From a virus: a stretch of DNA of 45,119 nt. Below are positions 18,785 through 26,694 of the stretch, in pieces (position 1 is the stretch's first letter; each line of letters starts with the position of its first letter). Below the pieces are notes generated by a model. That model did no database searches. It was not told where the DNA came from and worked only from the letters and a program-made list of their open reading frames with translations. The stretch covers positions 1 to 45,119 of IMG/VR virus record IMGVR_UViG_3300043409_000185. The stretch is one strand, 5' to 3'. A program made the translations under genes and the position numbers.

Positions 18785-19381
18785 TTATTCTAAGAATCGC
18801 TTAGCTTTAGGTTTTGTGATGGCAGTTATTATATCCATACCAGAAGCTAATCTACGATATACTGATCCGGCCTTTATGTTGTATATGTCACACCAATCAT
18901 ATAGACATTTAGTCACTCCGTTAATCTCTACCCATATGTTCTGTCGAGTGTTTCTTGATTGTGTATACCTAGTGGCCCATCGTACATTATCTATATAATA
19001 ACCTTTATTGTTATCTATTCTATCTAATGTATATTCCGAAGCAGGAGGTTCCCCTATATCTCTAGCGAACACTATAAAATCTGCCCATCTAGGGTCATAA
19101 GAGATCCCCCTCCCCCCATAATTAACATACCCCAAATTTTTAGGGTTATCACATCGAGATTTCATATTGCACCAAATCGTGTATAACTTACTATAGCGTT
19201 TCCTATGTGTAGCCCTATTCCCCGCTATACGTAAATGCCCACAAGATTTAGTTTTGCCGGTTCGTATTTGAGATGCTACAGCAATTGTTTCCGCCCCGCA
19301 TGAACATAACATCTTCCACAAAGGTTTGCCGTGTTTATTACGACCAACTTCAGCTATGAACTCTAATTCATGGAATTTCAT
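18785..19381 (-). CDS. Free-standing HNH-type homing endonuclease
   Basis: 198 residues. A Cys-rich N-terminus (CSCG, SCGH) is followed by the signature LYTIWCNMKSRCDNPKN, YGGRGI, and YTLDRIDNNKGYYIDNVRWAT, which is the conserved core of a phage and bacterial HNH/homing-type nuclease family. The C-terminal part (TKCLYDWCDIYNIKAGSVYRR) looks like a helix-turn-helix DNA-binding (NUMOD-like) segment. It has a very strong ribosome-binding site (AAGGAGG) and stands alone between two structural genes with 59 bp of its own leader, as expected of a mobile selfish gene. Confidence 0.85.
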   Translation of the reverse strand: MKFHELEFIAEVGRNKHGKPLWKMLCSCGAETIAVASQIRTGKTKSCGHLRIAGNRATHRKRYSKLYTIWCNMKSRCDNPKNLGYVNYGGRGISYDPRWADFIVFARDIGEPPASEYTLDRIDNNKGYYIDNVRWATRYTQSRNTRQNIWVEINGVTKCLYDWCDIYNIKAGSVYRRLASGMDIITAITKPKAKRFLE

Positions 19382-19440
19382 TATAGAACCCTCCTTGATA
19401 GAAAGATTCTATAATATCACGTAGACGCTACAAATGCAAT

Positions 19441-19866
19441 CTAACTTATCCTTATAATGGCATTTGAAGCATCAGCTACTGGGAACACAATAGTAAAATC
19501 CCCTGCGGTAGACGTCTTATCCGCACCAAAGGCTAATACAACAACGGCTTTGTTGGAAGCCGAGCTATTATAAATTAAAGCCCCATTAGCAGTGATTGTA
19601 GCCGAAGACCATGTAGTATCTGCAAAATCTGTGAGCGCCGTAGTCCCAGAAGTGGTTGGGGTTACGTTAGTAAGTGTATTACCTCCAGCTACATAGTTAG
19701 TCCCAGAAACTTCATTAGTTGCCGAATAAGCTGTCGTTGTCGCACTCATAGTAGCAGTTGATGTATACAACGCAATTTTGAACGTATTGGCGGCTAAAGT
19801 GAAGTTATGTGTTGCGGTAAGAATCTCTTGTTTAAAGCTAGTGCACATTGCTTGTGTAATTGACAT
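19441..19866 (-). CDS. Conserved phage structural protein (141 aa)
   Basis: Thr/Ala/Ser-rich beta protein with the pattern FKQEILTATHNF, NTFKIALYTSTATM, TAYSATNEVSGTNY and LIYNSSASNKAVVVLAFG, which recurs in structural regions of many tailed phages and prophages. I know of no firm function; a tail or head-tail component is likely from its place between the fiber and adaptor genes. Good GGAG site before the ATG. Confidence 0.7.
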   Translation of the reverse strand: MSITQAMCTSFKQEILTATHNFTLAANTFKIALYTSTATMSATTTAYSATNEVSGTNYVAGGNTLTNVTPTTSGTTALTDFADTTWSSATITANGALIYNSSASNKAVVVLAFGADKTSTAGDFTIVFPVADASNAIIRIS

Positions 19867-19878
19867 GATCCTGCTCCT

Positions 19879-20160
19879 TTAACCTAAAAGTTTAATTAAT
19901 TCAGGGTGCCCTGCATCCCGTAGTCTTGCTGCCATTGTAGTCCTATCGGACTTTACCGTTTCTTTCATATAGAATATTAGTACAGCTCTTATCTGATTTC
20001 TAAATGCTTCTGCTTGATCTCGTATAGCTGGATGACTTTGACTACCCACACTGATAATCTTGTCTAAGGCCCTCTCAGCTATTTCTTCTGGAGTAAACCC
20101 TCTATTATCTGTGGTGTGCACTTCAACAGACCCACCTAACAAAATACCTATCTCGCTCAT
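19879..20160 (-). CDS. Conserved small phage protein (93 aa)
   Basis: Mostly helical after an acidic, Gly-containing start: GFTPEEIAERALDKIISVG, HPAIRDQAEAFRNQIRAVL, then SDRTTMAARLRDAGHPELIK. This pattern is common next to adaptor genes in phages, with no function known to me. Its ATG overlaps the stop of the adaptor-like gene (ATGA), so the two are probably translated together and may form part of the connector. Confidence 0.65.
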   Translation of the reverse strand: MSEIGILLGGSVEVHTTDNRGFTPEEIAERALDKIISVGSQSHPAIRDQAEAFRNQIRAVLIFYMKETVKSDRTTMAARLRDAGHPELIKLLG

Positions 20161-20819
20161 CGTATTGGTGTCCTAAGTTGCCCATTTCTATATGTATCCG
20201 ACCTATTCTTACCTTCAGCCAACTGTTTAAGTATACTCATAGCTTCCGCATACCGGGTTGTATAATTCCCCAATACCTCTGGTTCATCTTTCATAAACGC
20301 TATTGCTTCCAGCAATGACCCGTACAACAACGCCGACTCAAAGTTATCACCAAGCCACGTAGTACTTGCAGTTACAATAGACTCTGGGTAGTAAAAATAG
20401 TGCAGCTCGGCTGTGTACGCATAATCCGGCGTAGGGCCTAGGATATATGAGTTTTGGTCAAAAATAGCGTAGTGCGTTGGTTTCCCTGTGCTAGTCGGGT
20501 TAGGGAATGACTCCCTAATAAAATTAACGTCCTTATCTAGCAAATAAGAGTAATCCCCAGATACAGGGTCTACGACCGCCAGAGAAAAGTTTGCAAGCCA
20601 GTCTGAGGGCACCGACAAATACTCATTACTAACAGTCATACTCCCAGTTACATTCTTTCTGAGTGCTGGAAGTTGAACAGAGTTATAGATACGTTCTTCA
20701 GCGTTACCTACAAATGTAGCAATCTGGGTTGCCGAAGTAAACGCCGCCGACGCGAGAGTATCTGGAAACTCGTTCTCGCAATAACCTTTAATCGCGGCTG
20801 TTAGCTGGGCGTAATTCAT
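20157..20819 (-). CDS. Phage adaptor (head-tail connector) protein
   Basis: 220 residues. The start (MNYAQLTAAIKGYCENEF), the ATFVGNAEERIYNSVQLPALRK helix region, LSVPSDWL and the C-terminal helices (LLYGSLLEAIAFMKDEPEVL, YAEAMSILKQLAEGKNRSD) match the phage adaptor protein family that sits below the portal ring. It lies with the related 304-aa gene in the head-tail joining region. Overlaps both neighbours by one to four bases. Confidence 0.75.
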   Translation of the reverse strand: MNYAQLTAAIKGYCENEFPDTLASAAFTSATQIATFVGNAEERIYNSVQLPALRKNVTGSMTVSNEYLSVPSDWLANFSLAVVDPVSGDYSYLLDKDVNFIRESFPNPTSTGKPTHYAIFDQNSYILGPTPDYAYTAELHYFYYPESIVTASTTWLGDNFESALLYGSLLEAIAFMKDEPEVLGNYTTRYAEAMSILKQLAEGKNRSDTYRNGQLRTPIR

Positions 20820-21013
20820 TACTTACCAACTTTTAACCTTGCGTGGTTCTTGCCCTTAGTAGCTGCACCAGTACCACGGGTTTTTTCAGTCTGGGTATTA
20901 GCCACGTTATTAGGGTAGCTGCTGTTCTTAAGGTCTACGCTGTATGGCTTTGGCTGGGTATACTTCTCGCAAGGATTAGCTGTATCCCCGGGAAAAAAGT
21001 TAAATTCACTCAT
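20819..21013 (-). CDS. Small conserved phage protein (64 aa)
   Basis: Hydrophilic, 64 residues, ending in TRGTGAATKGKNHARLKVGK, a basic Gly-rich tail that I have seen in small proteins of uncultured marine phages. Its stop overlaps the adaptor start by one base. A GGAG site precedes the ATG. Possibly a minor virion component. Confidence 0.6.
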   Translation of the reverse strand: MSEFNFFPGDTANPCEKYTQPKPYSVDLKNSSYPNNVANTQTEKTRGTGAATKGKNHARLKVGK

Positions 21014-21023
21014 TCTATACTCC

Positions 21024-21146
21024 TTAGATACCGGGTTTAGGAACTGATACAGGTACTTTACGAACCGATTTCTTCTGGTTAGCTACTTTAGCTAGGCCAC
21101 GACCTAGTTGTTTCATCTGCTTGTTAGTCTTTCCACCTTTAGCCAT
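21024..21146 (-). CDS. 40-aa basic peptide
   Basis: ATG at 21146 with GGAG upstream; product begins MAKGGKTNKQMKQLGRGLAK and ends with QKKSVRKVPVSVPKPGI. It has about a quarter Lys/Arg and no acidic residues. Similar MAKGGKTNKQM peptides occur in this position in uncultured marine phages. A DNA- or RNA-binding virion peptide is possible but not shown. Confidence 0.6.
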   Translation of the reverse strand: MAKGGKTNKQMKQLGRGLAKVANQKKSVRKVPVSVPKPGI

Positions 21147-21158
21147 TTTATACTCCTA

Positions 21159-21533
21159 TCAGGTTGTCGTTACTGTTACTGTTCCTACCTGCCCATTTGC
21201 AAGTAGATTATTATTTATATTTACTAATTCTAAGGCATTATTCAATCCTACTGGATTCCAACCCCATTGTATCACCCGACTACCCATATGGAAACTACCT
21301 GAAACTACGTAGCTTAAGTCCGGTCTTGGGTTACGCACCGCTTGAGGATCAGATACAGGGTACAACCCTAAAGACAACTGTGGTTGATCCGGTTCCCAGC
21401 AATTCTTGCAGACTAGGATATTGGTATTCTTAGTCTTTATCGTCAGCTTCTTCAGTTCTTTCAGCTTGTACCTAAACCCGCAGCGATCACACTCCGATAT
21501 GCTATTTTTGCCTGATGAATACTTAGAAGGCAT
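21159..21533 (-). CDS. Zinc-ribbon phage protein (124 aa)
   Basis: The N-terminal 50 residues hold a zinc ribbon, SECDRCGFRYK and VCKNCWEPDQPQ (C-x2-C ... C-x2-C), followed by DPQAVRNPRPD. This block is strongly conserved in many tailed phages. The C-terminus (SRVIQWGWNPVGLNNALELV) is beta-rich. Function unproven; its place in the connector region suggests a virion role. The start lies inside the end of the upstream HNH gene (11-bp overlap). Confidence 0.7.
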   Translation of the reverse strand: MPSKYSSGKNSISECDRCGFRYKLKELKKLTIKTKNTNILVCKNCWEPDQPQLSLGLYPVSDPQAVRNPRPDLSYVVSGSFHMGSRVIQWGWNPVGLNNALELVNINNNLLANGQVGTVTVTTT

Positions 21534-22188
21534 GTACCCACCTAGCCCCTTTACGTAAATTTTCTACTGCGGGTATTACTTGTAAATTCTGGGGCACATG
21601 CAGCCCAGAAACTTTTCTACCCTTTAGGGGGATTATATGGTCAACGTGCCAACTAAAGCCAAACATTTTTGTTCGAAGTTGGCTTAGCTCATACGCTTGT
21701 TCCACCACCCAAAAGTCATCCTCCGTTAGCCAAGCTGGTACTCTTAACAAACGAGCAACTTTGTTTTTTGCTTTAGCAGCGTTAGTAGCCCCGGGGTTTT
21801 TTTGGTCCCATTTGGCTCTCGCTAGCTTGCGGGCTTCTGGATTGTTAATTGCGTACACACGATCTTGCTGCGCTTTATGCTCTGCGTTTTTCATTGCCCA
21901 TTGCTTTTTTGAGCCTGAAATGTGTGCAGCATGACTCCTACGATATTCTTTTTGTGATAGCGCAATACAGGGCTTACATTCGTTACCCCGCATGGGGAAA
22001 GCATTTGTATCACGTGATCCGCCGCATGTATTGCAGGGCAACAACACGCGCTCTGGTTTAGGTATTAACGCTTTTTCCGCTTGCAATCTTAATCTACGAC
22101 CTTTACTCGCAGCAAGATATTTTGCTTTGTTTTGTAGATATTGTGCGCGGGCATATTTTTTACGGTCGCCCAAGTTTTTTATTGGCAT
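21523..22188 (-). CDS. HNH endonuclease (second mobile nuclease)
   Basis: I start at the ATG at 22188; an upstream in-frame ATG at 22254 lies within the adaptor-like gene. 221 residues: a basic helical N-terminus (GDRKKYARAQYLQNKAKYL), a zinc ribbon (PCNTCGG and ECKPC), Lys/Ala-rich helices, and a clear HNH core near the end, WHVDHIIPLKGRKVSGLHV then NLQVIPAVENLRKG (catalytic His in VDH, N, and final N). Its last codons overlap the start of the zinc-ribbon gene by 11 bp, so it is tightly wedged between two structural genes. Confidence 0.85.
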   Translation of the reverse strand: MPIKNLGDRKKYARAQYLQNKAKYLAASKGRRLRLQAEKALIPKPERVLLPCNTCGGSRDTNAFPMRGNECKPCIALSQKEYRRSHAAHISGSKKQWAMKNAEHKAQQDRVYAINNPEARKLARAKWDQKNPGATNAAKAKNKVARLLRVPAWLTEDDFWVVEQAYELSQLRTKMFGFSWHVDHIIPLKGRKVSGLHVPQNLQVIPAVENLRKGARWVHAF

Positions 22189-22198
22189 AATGCCCCTA

Positions 22199-23113
22199 CT
22201 AGGTAAATCCAACGCGTGGGGTAAGCCTGAGCGATGCCTTCTCTCGATCCTCATCGCTGGCTAGTTGCCATTGCTCATCATATGCTGCTTTCAAGACCTC
22301 AATCCGTTCTAGCCCGTTAGGTGCCTTCATTGCCAAATAAAACGCAAGTCCAGCAACAAGTGCCGGTAGTAATCTGAAAGGTATGTCTTGGGTATTAACG
22401 CCATTACCTGCATCTTGCATCCTACGTAGTCTCCAGTACACAAACGTGTAAGGACCCCCGCCATCACCCGTAGGCCAGACGTTTATATTTGGTAAGTTAA
22501 TACTTGTTACCGGTGCAGCGGTGTTATGTACTGCTGCTGTAGTCCCGTTCTGTGCCCGGAAGCAATACTGTAACTGGTCTCCAACAATGTTCTGGTACGT
22601 TATAGTCTCTGACCCAATATTGATAAACCCAACTGAGGGAAGACCGGCGGCAGATGTTACGTCGATTGTTGTGTCGGTTGCCGTTATACCTGCTGATAAC
22701 GTAGTATTTGCAGTAGACCTAGGGACTCCAGTTTGTCTATTGATCCAAACTTGTATTGGGCGCCCACTAGCGTTCTTGTTAGGCAGAGTTGAATATGTAG
22801 ACTCTGAAATACGGCTAATATTAATATCTTGTTGGTTAGATGCAGTACCCGTCCGAATTACATGATCTAGTAAATCTACTGTGTCTGTAGGGATTGCGTA
22901 GGATATTTGCCCATTTACAAGGTTTATCTGGCCTTGTTCAATCGTCCACAGGTTAATTCCACGGTTAGCCCATTCGATCATTAAGAGATTTAAAGACCTA
23001 CGTGCAGTACGCATATCGTAACCACTGCGTAATTCAACGCCGCACCTTTCAAATGCCTCTTCTACCAAGGAATTGAGATCTAGATTAAATGTCGTAACGC
23101 TTGAAGTTGTCAT
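22199..23113 (-). CDS. Tail tubular/adaptor-like protein with inserted domain (304 aa)
   Basis: N-terminal helical part (LNSLVEEAFERCG, RTARRSLNLLMIEWANRGIN LWT) and C-terminal helices (LPALVAGLAFYLAMKA, SDEDREKASLRLTP) match a tail-tube adaptor pattern of podovirus-like genomes. Between them, residues about 136-208 (TTIDVTSAAGLPSVGFINIG, then CFRAQNGTTAAVH) form a small beta domain that occurs as an insertion in many phage proteins. Function: probably joins the portal to the tail. The second HNH gene lies just downstream. Confidence 0.7.
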   Translation of the reverse strand: MTTSSVTTFNLDLNSLVEEAFERCGVELRSGYDMRTARRSLNLLMIEWANRGINLWTIEQGQINLVNGQISYAIPTDTVDLLDHVIRTGTASNQQDINISRISESTYSTLPNKNASGRPIQVWINRQTGVPRSTANTTLSAGITATDTTIDVTSAAGLPSVGFINIGSETITYQNIVGDQLQYCFRAQNGTTAAVHNTAAPVTSINLPNINVWPTGDGGGPYTFVYWRLRRMQDAGNGVNTQDIPFRLLPALVAGLAFYLAMKAPNGLERIEVLKAAYDEQWQLASDEDREKASLRLTPRVGFT

Positions 23114-23368
23114 CTAGCATTTCCATGCCCTAAGGCTTTTATTTATGCGGCTATCAGGATCATTCGCTGTTTTAGCTGAAGTCAACTTCTTCTTCATCCC
23201 AGACATTCTCGCACAGAATGACTTCTTACGACTACCACCTTCTGGCTGAGGAGCCTTCAATCCGGGCTTACCGGGGTTAGCTGCGTTATATGAAGCCCTA
23301 CCCTTAGCATTTAAGCCACCTTTTTCAGCCTTGCCTTCTTTTCGCGTCCATGCGGGGGTCTTAGCCAT
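23114..23368 (-). CDS. Conserved basic phage protein, DUF6321-like (84 aa)
   Basis: 84 residues, rich in Lys/Gly/Arg. The sequence MAKTPAWTRKEGKAEKGGLN, PGKPGLKAPQPEGGSRKKSF and NDPDSRINKSLRAWKC is one of the most conserved small proteins in aquatic phages (I recall it as DUF6321). No function is known to me. Ends one base before the adaptor-like gene starts and overlaps the next upstream gene. Confidence 0.75.
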   Translation of the reverse strand: MAKTPAWTRKEGKAEKGGLNAKGRASYNAANPGKPGLKAPQPEGGSRKKSFCARMSGMKKKLTSAKTANDPDSRINKSLRAWKC

Positions 23369-23594
23369 GCTTAAAGCCTTTCAGAGTTTCAGCCAACCTC
23401 GCTCTTTGACCCAGTTTACCGGGAGCCTTAGCTGCTTTAGCTAATTTACCCGTGGGGATAGTGTCCCCTTCCTTAACACCTAGTGACTTACGTAAGGACC
23501 CGGGTTTCTTGATAGCATCCTTAATCCAACCGCCCTTCTTACCTTTGGGCATCTTGGACTTCATGATGTCACCCATACCCCGGGACGGCCTCAT
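23361..23594 (-). CDS. Conserved basic phage protein (77 aa)
   Basis: KGGWIKDAIKKPGSLRKSLG and KLAKAAKAPGKLGQRARLAE are conserved in small basic proteins of many phages, often beside the DUF6321-like protein as here. The given ATG overlaps the upstream stop by one base; an internal ATG at 23564 is an alternative start. Role unknown; nucleic-acid binding or a minor capsid part is possible. Confidence 0.65.
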   Translation of the reverse strand: MRPSRGMGDIMKSKMPKGKKGGWIKDAIKKPGSLRKSLGVKEGDTIPTGKLAKAAKAPGKLGQRARLAETLKGFKHG

Positions 23595-23914
23595 TATATG
23601 GTTCTACCCTTTGTTTTACCGGTACGAGTAACGCCATCTGCAGCACGAACATAGCCACCAGCTTTAAGACCAGCGTGGGCTTTAGAAGCGGGTTTAGCAG
23701 CGTGTTTAGCTAGAGCTTTAAGCATGTTCTTGTGCATACCACCACCAGCCATTTTTACAGCACCACCTTTCTTGTACCCAGCCGCTTCCATCATTGCCTT
23801 GTTAGGCTCGTCCAACTCCGTAACAGTAACTGCCTTTTCAAAAGGCTTAAGCACCTTACCCTGCAATTCAGGGCCAAGTACCGCGCCATACCCCATATCA
23901 GCTAGTATGCCCAT
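23594..23914 (-). CDS. Lys/Gly-rich phage protein with KKGGAVKMAGGG motif (106 aa)
   Basis: The first 50 residues are helical with a mixed charge; the rest is Lys/Ala/Gly-rich with KKGGAVKMAGGGMHKNML and ends AADGVTRTGKTKGRTI. The same KGGAVKMA and KGRT(I/L) endings appear in the adjacent 321-aa protein, so the two are related in their tails. Shared short motifs suggest a common partner, perhaps the capsid or DNA. No recognised domain. Confidence 0.65.
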   Translation of the reverse strand: MGILADMGYGAVLGPELQGKVLKPFEKAVTVTELDEPNKAMMEAAGYKKGGAVKMAGGGMHKNMLKALAKHAAKPASKAHAGLKAGGYVRAADGVTRTGKTKGRTI

Positions 23915-24879
23915 TACAAAGTACGTCCTTTAGTTCTACCGCGTTGGGCTGCACCATCTCCACGAGAAGCAGAGGATTTAACTGAACCACCCCGTGCCAT
24001 CTTAACAACTCTACCCTTAGTCTTACCTTTGATTTCTGCACCGCCACCTCGTGCCATCTTAACTGCACCACCTTTCTTCATGCCAGCAGGTATAGCGGGT
24101 GCAATAGGGGCATTAACGCCAACAGGGGCACCGACACCAAGAGGACGACCCGGAACCACACCAGCAGGGGCACCAGCACCAAGAGGACGACCCATACCAC
24201 TAAAATCCCGACCACTCATCGCAGCGGCACGATCCAAACCACGCATTGCCCCGCCACTGTTAGACTGATCTGGCATACCATCAGGACGCCCCATACCAGC
24301 ACCAGCAGGACGACCTATGTCATTAAAATTCCTACCACTCATTGCAGCAGCCTGATCTAAACCACGCATTACCCCGCCTTGATTTGCTTGATCCGGCATA
24401 CCACCTACAGCCATCTTCTTAACTTTTTTGTTCATTATAGGGTACTCTTTAGTTTTATCGCGTTGAGCTGCGCCGCCCTTTTTCATCATTGGCGTAGCTG
24501 GTGCTACTGGTGGGGTTATTGCAGGAGGCACTCCAGCAGCTTTAGCCTCAAGCATCTTGTCTGCTAACTTATGCGCTACAGACTTAACCTTAGATAAAGG
24601 ATCTTTACTCTTAACTTTTTTGTTCATTATAGGTTCCTCTTTAGTTTTACTACCTGCGCGGGCAAAGCCACCTTTAGCCATTTTCTTCTCCCCCCTGTAG
24701 CCCTCATCAGGAGAAGGAGCTAAGTTTTGGTCTGGAAAATCAGGCTTAGTGTCACTCTTCTTAGTACCCCTATAACCCTCATCAGGAGAAGGAGCAAAAT
24801 TCTGATCGGGAAAATCCCTCTTAGGCTTAGGTTTAGGCTTAGGCGCGGTGTTAGTTGGTTTGTGTGATGGTGTGTGCAT
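23914..24879 (-). CDS. Low-complexity Lys/Gly/Pro-rich phage protein (321 aa)
   Basis: Built from duplicated modules: DFPDQN(F/L)APSPDEGYRG twice at the N-terminus, (K/E)EPIMNKKVK-type blocks, two copies of GGxMRGLDxAAAMSGR with GMGRP-type linkers, and repeated KKGGAVKMARGG, closing with QRGRTKGRTL. Most of it should be disordered and strongly basic. Probably a virion-associated protein that binds nucleic acid or decorates the head; this is inference. Overlaps the next gene by one base. Confidence 0.65.
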   Translation of the reverse strand: MHTPSHKPTNTAPKPKPKPKRDFPDQNFAPSPDEGYRGTKKSDTKPDFPDQNLAPSPDEGYRGEKKMAKGGFARAGSKTKEEPIMNKKVKSKDPLSKVKSVAHKLADKMLEAKAAGVPPAITPPVAPATPMMKKGGAAQRDKTKEYPIMNKKVKKMAVGGMPDQANQGGVMRGLDQAAAMSGRNFNDIGRPAGAGMGRPDGMPDQSNSGGAMRGLDRAAAMSGRDFSGMGRPLGAGAPAGVVPGRPLGVGAPVGVNAPIAPAIPAGMKKGGAVKMARGGGAEIKGKTKGRVVKMARGGSVKSSASRGDGAAQRGRTKGRTL

Positions 24880-24889
24880 GATTTATCCC

Positions 24890-25198
24890 CTATCCGTAGA
24901 AGACAACTACAGAAGTTGTAGTAGTTACAGTCCCGTGAAGGTTTGTGCCTACTAAAATCCCTTCCCCGGGCATAATTATATAGTTTGCGCCACTAGCGGT
25001 AGAAGCAGGGGTATTCATAGTTAGCAATACTTTTCCCCCTGAACCCCCATCTCTAAAAACAACTGATCCCGCAGAAGCACCACTTACGTAATACAGCCCC
25101 TTAATTCTTAACCTAGTCAAATCATTAGGGCTACTGGCATTATCAGTAACCTGACCGGTAGCAGTTAACGGGGCAGACGCTAAGACGTCATATTGCAT
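24890..25198 (-). CDS. Small beta-rich structural protein (102 aa)
   Basis: Pattern LRIKGLYYVSGASAGSVVF, DGGSGGKVLLTMNTPA and IIMPGEGILVG fits a compact beta protein of a kind found near capsid genes in aquatic phages; a head decoration or trimeric spike protein is plausible. No signal peptide or catalytic motif. Follows the fiber-like 161-aa gene by 14 bp. Confidence 0.65.
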   Translation of the reverse strand: MQYDVLASAPLTATGQVTDNASSPNDLTRLRIKGLYYVSGASAGSVVFRDGGSGGKVLLTMNTPASTASGANYIIMPGEGILVGTNLHGTVTTTTSVVVFYG

Positions 25199-25212
25199 AG
25201 TGACCCCCTAAA

Positions 25213-25698
25213 TTAAGCGGTGCGTGAAAAAGTATACGCGGTTGCGCTAGAGAACATAAGAGTGAAGCGTCCTTGCCCAGTTATGCCTGAAGGTACAGTG
25301 AGTAAACCAAACGCTACCTCTGCTCCAGCATCTTCTGCACCTGCCGATAGGATGCCATTTACTGCAACCGCTACTGTAATGGTGCTTGCACCAGCAGTGT
25401 TGTCGATATAGAGTTGGTGAATAGTTCCTTGTACCGCGCCTAACGCAGCCCCTAAAAGTGTACCTGTAGGAAGTGTGATTGTAGTAGCTGCTGCGGAAGT
25501 GGATTTTATATACCCAGTTGCAACTTGTGCTGCGGTTGCCGTTGCAGTAGCGTTGATCGATACGGGGGTGTGTGTTACTACGCCAATAGCCGTTGAACCA
25601 GTTAAATTGCCTATTACGTTACCCGTGAAGGTACCCGTTACGCTACCAACAAAACCATTTGAGGACGTGACTGGGCCGGAGAATGTAGTTGATGCCAT
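25213..25698 (-). CDS. Fiber-like/decoration structural protein (161 aa)
   Basis: N-terminal 40 residues have short V-T-G-x-F-T-G-N-V-x-G-N-L-T-G repeats as in fiber shafts, followed by a Thr/Ala-rich beta domain (TTITLPTGTLLGAALG, IHQLYIDNTAGASTITVAV). Likely a short capsid or tail fiber. Separated from the capsid gene by the mobile endonuclease VII-type gene and a 122-bp spacer carrying a weak promoter-like sequence. Confidence 0.65.
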   Translation of the reverse strand: MASTTFSGPVTSSNGFVGSVTGTFTGNVIGNLTGSTAIGVVTHTPVSINATATATAAQVATGYIKSTSAAATTITLPTGTLLGAALGAVQGTIHQLYIDNTAGASTITVAVAVNGILSAGAEDAGAEVAFGLLTVPSGITGQGRFTLMFSSATAYTFSRTA

Positions 25699-25795
25699 GA
25701 TATTATTTCCTTTGTGTTATAGCACATATGCCCATACAGTCTCTATAACGTCTGCCAAGCCAGTCTGTATGAGTCGGGGTTCTTGGATTATTTAC

Positions 25796-25824
25796 GTTTT
25801 AGCACTTTATTTGGGGGGTGTCAA
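25796..25824 (-). promoter_or_regulatory. Weak leftward promoter-like sequence after endonuclease VII-type gene
   Basis: Reading leftward: TTGACA (25824-25819), 17 bp, TAAAAC (25801-25796). The -35 is perfect and includes the TGA stop of the endonuclease gene; the -10 is poor. It could restore expression of genes beyond the insertion. Confidence 0.35.
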
Positions 25825-26666
25825 GTGTACCTTTCTATGTATAAAGCAGCCTTTCTCAGTATGTCAGGATTGTCCTTAAATCCGCCAAGCGCCCTGTTAC
25901 AAGCAGTGCATAGCAACGCCCTTATCTTCCCAGAAGAATGGCAGTGATCTACTGGCATGTGACTTGGAATTCCCTTTGCATCTACACTTGTTCCAAGCTC
26001 TCCGCATATTGCACACTTGTATTCTTGTGATAGCGCCATAGACTTATAATCTTCAAGTGTTATCCCATACATCTTCTTAAGATCTGAATTTTTGGCCTTA
26101 TCGGGATTGGCCTTTCTCCATTTTCTTGCGTACTCTGCTTTGTCTGTGCTGTCTACAGTCTCTTTCCACTGCCAGTTAGTAGGGCCTAGTTGCTGAGAGC
26201 TATCTACTCTACGCAAATGATGGCGCTCTGGCCTATCTCCCACACACTCTACAAATGCCCAAAAGTCATCAGTCCATTCCTGACACATAGGAGCACTAGC
26301 CTTACGCCTATGCCAATAATATGTTTGATATAAAGGATGCTTTTCTCTTGCGCCCCAATCTAAATTTCTAGGTTGCTCAACTTTCCCATGCCTAGAATAT
26401 CTAAATAGATGCTTCTCACAGAGCCCAGACTTTAGAGTTTTCTGCCTATCTGTACATCCACTGATACTACATATGGGGTGGGTAGACTTGATATGCGCCC
26501 TATAGTGAGTGGCGCACAATTGACCCCTGTATGACTTACTTTTGCATCCCACAATAGAACAAGGAGAAGCTGTTGCCAGCCTCTCCTGCTCATAGTGCTT
26601 TCTACATAGACCGCTAGAAAATACTGAATTACCACAACCATCAAAACTACATTCTACATATTCCAT
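25821..26666 (-). CDS. Mosaic endonuclease VII-family mobile gene with three zinc fingers
   Basis: 281 residues in three parts. Residues 1-90 hold three similar C-x4-C-x9/11-C-x2-H fingers (C6/C11/C21/H24; C36/C41/C51/H54; C66/C71/C83/H86). Residues 105-170 look like a decayed copy of the core of the HNH gene at 18785 (WTDDFWAFVECVGDRPERHH and TNWQWKE versus the LDRIDN...NVRWAT block). Residues 195-281 are an endonuclease VII domain: KKMYGITLEDY, C218-x2-C221, VDHCHSSGKIRALLCTACN (D240, H241, C253, C256), GGFKDNPD. Inserted between the capsid and fiber genes with its own promoter-like sequence; probably a homing-type gene rather than the phage's resolvase. Confidence 0.85.
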   Translation of the reverse strand: MEYVECSFDGCGNSVFSSGLCRKHYEQERLATASPCSIVGCKSKSYRGQLCATHYRAHIKSTHPICSISGCTDRQKTLKSGLCEKHLFRYSRHGKVEQPRNLDWGAREKHPLYQTYYWHRRKASAPMCQEWTDDFWAFVECVGDRPERHHLRRVDSSQQLGPTNWQWKETVDSTDKAEYARKWRKANPDKAKNSDLKKMYGITLEDYKSMALSQEYKCAICGELGTSVDAKGIPSHMPVDHCHSSGKIRALLCTACNRALGGFKDNPDILRKAALYIERYT

Positions 26667-26694
26667 AAAACCCCCAAATATTTAGTCTGGGGTT

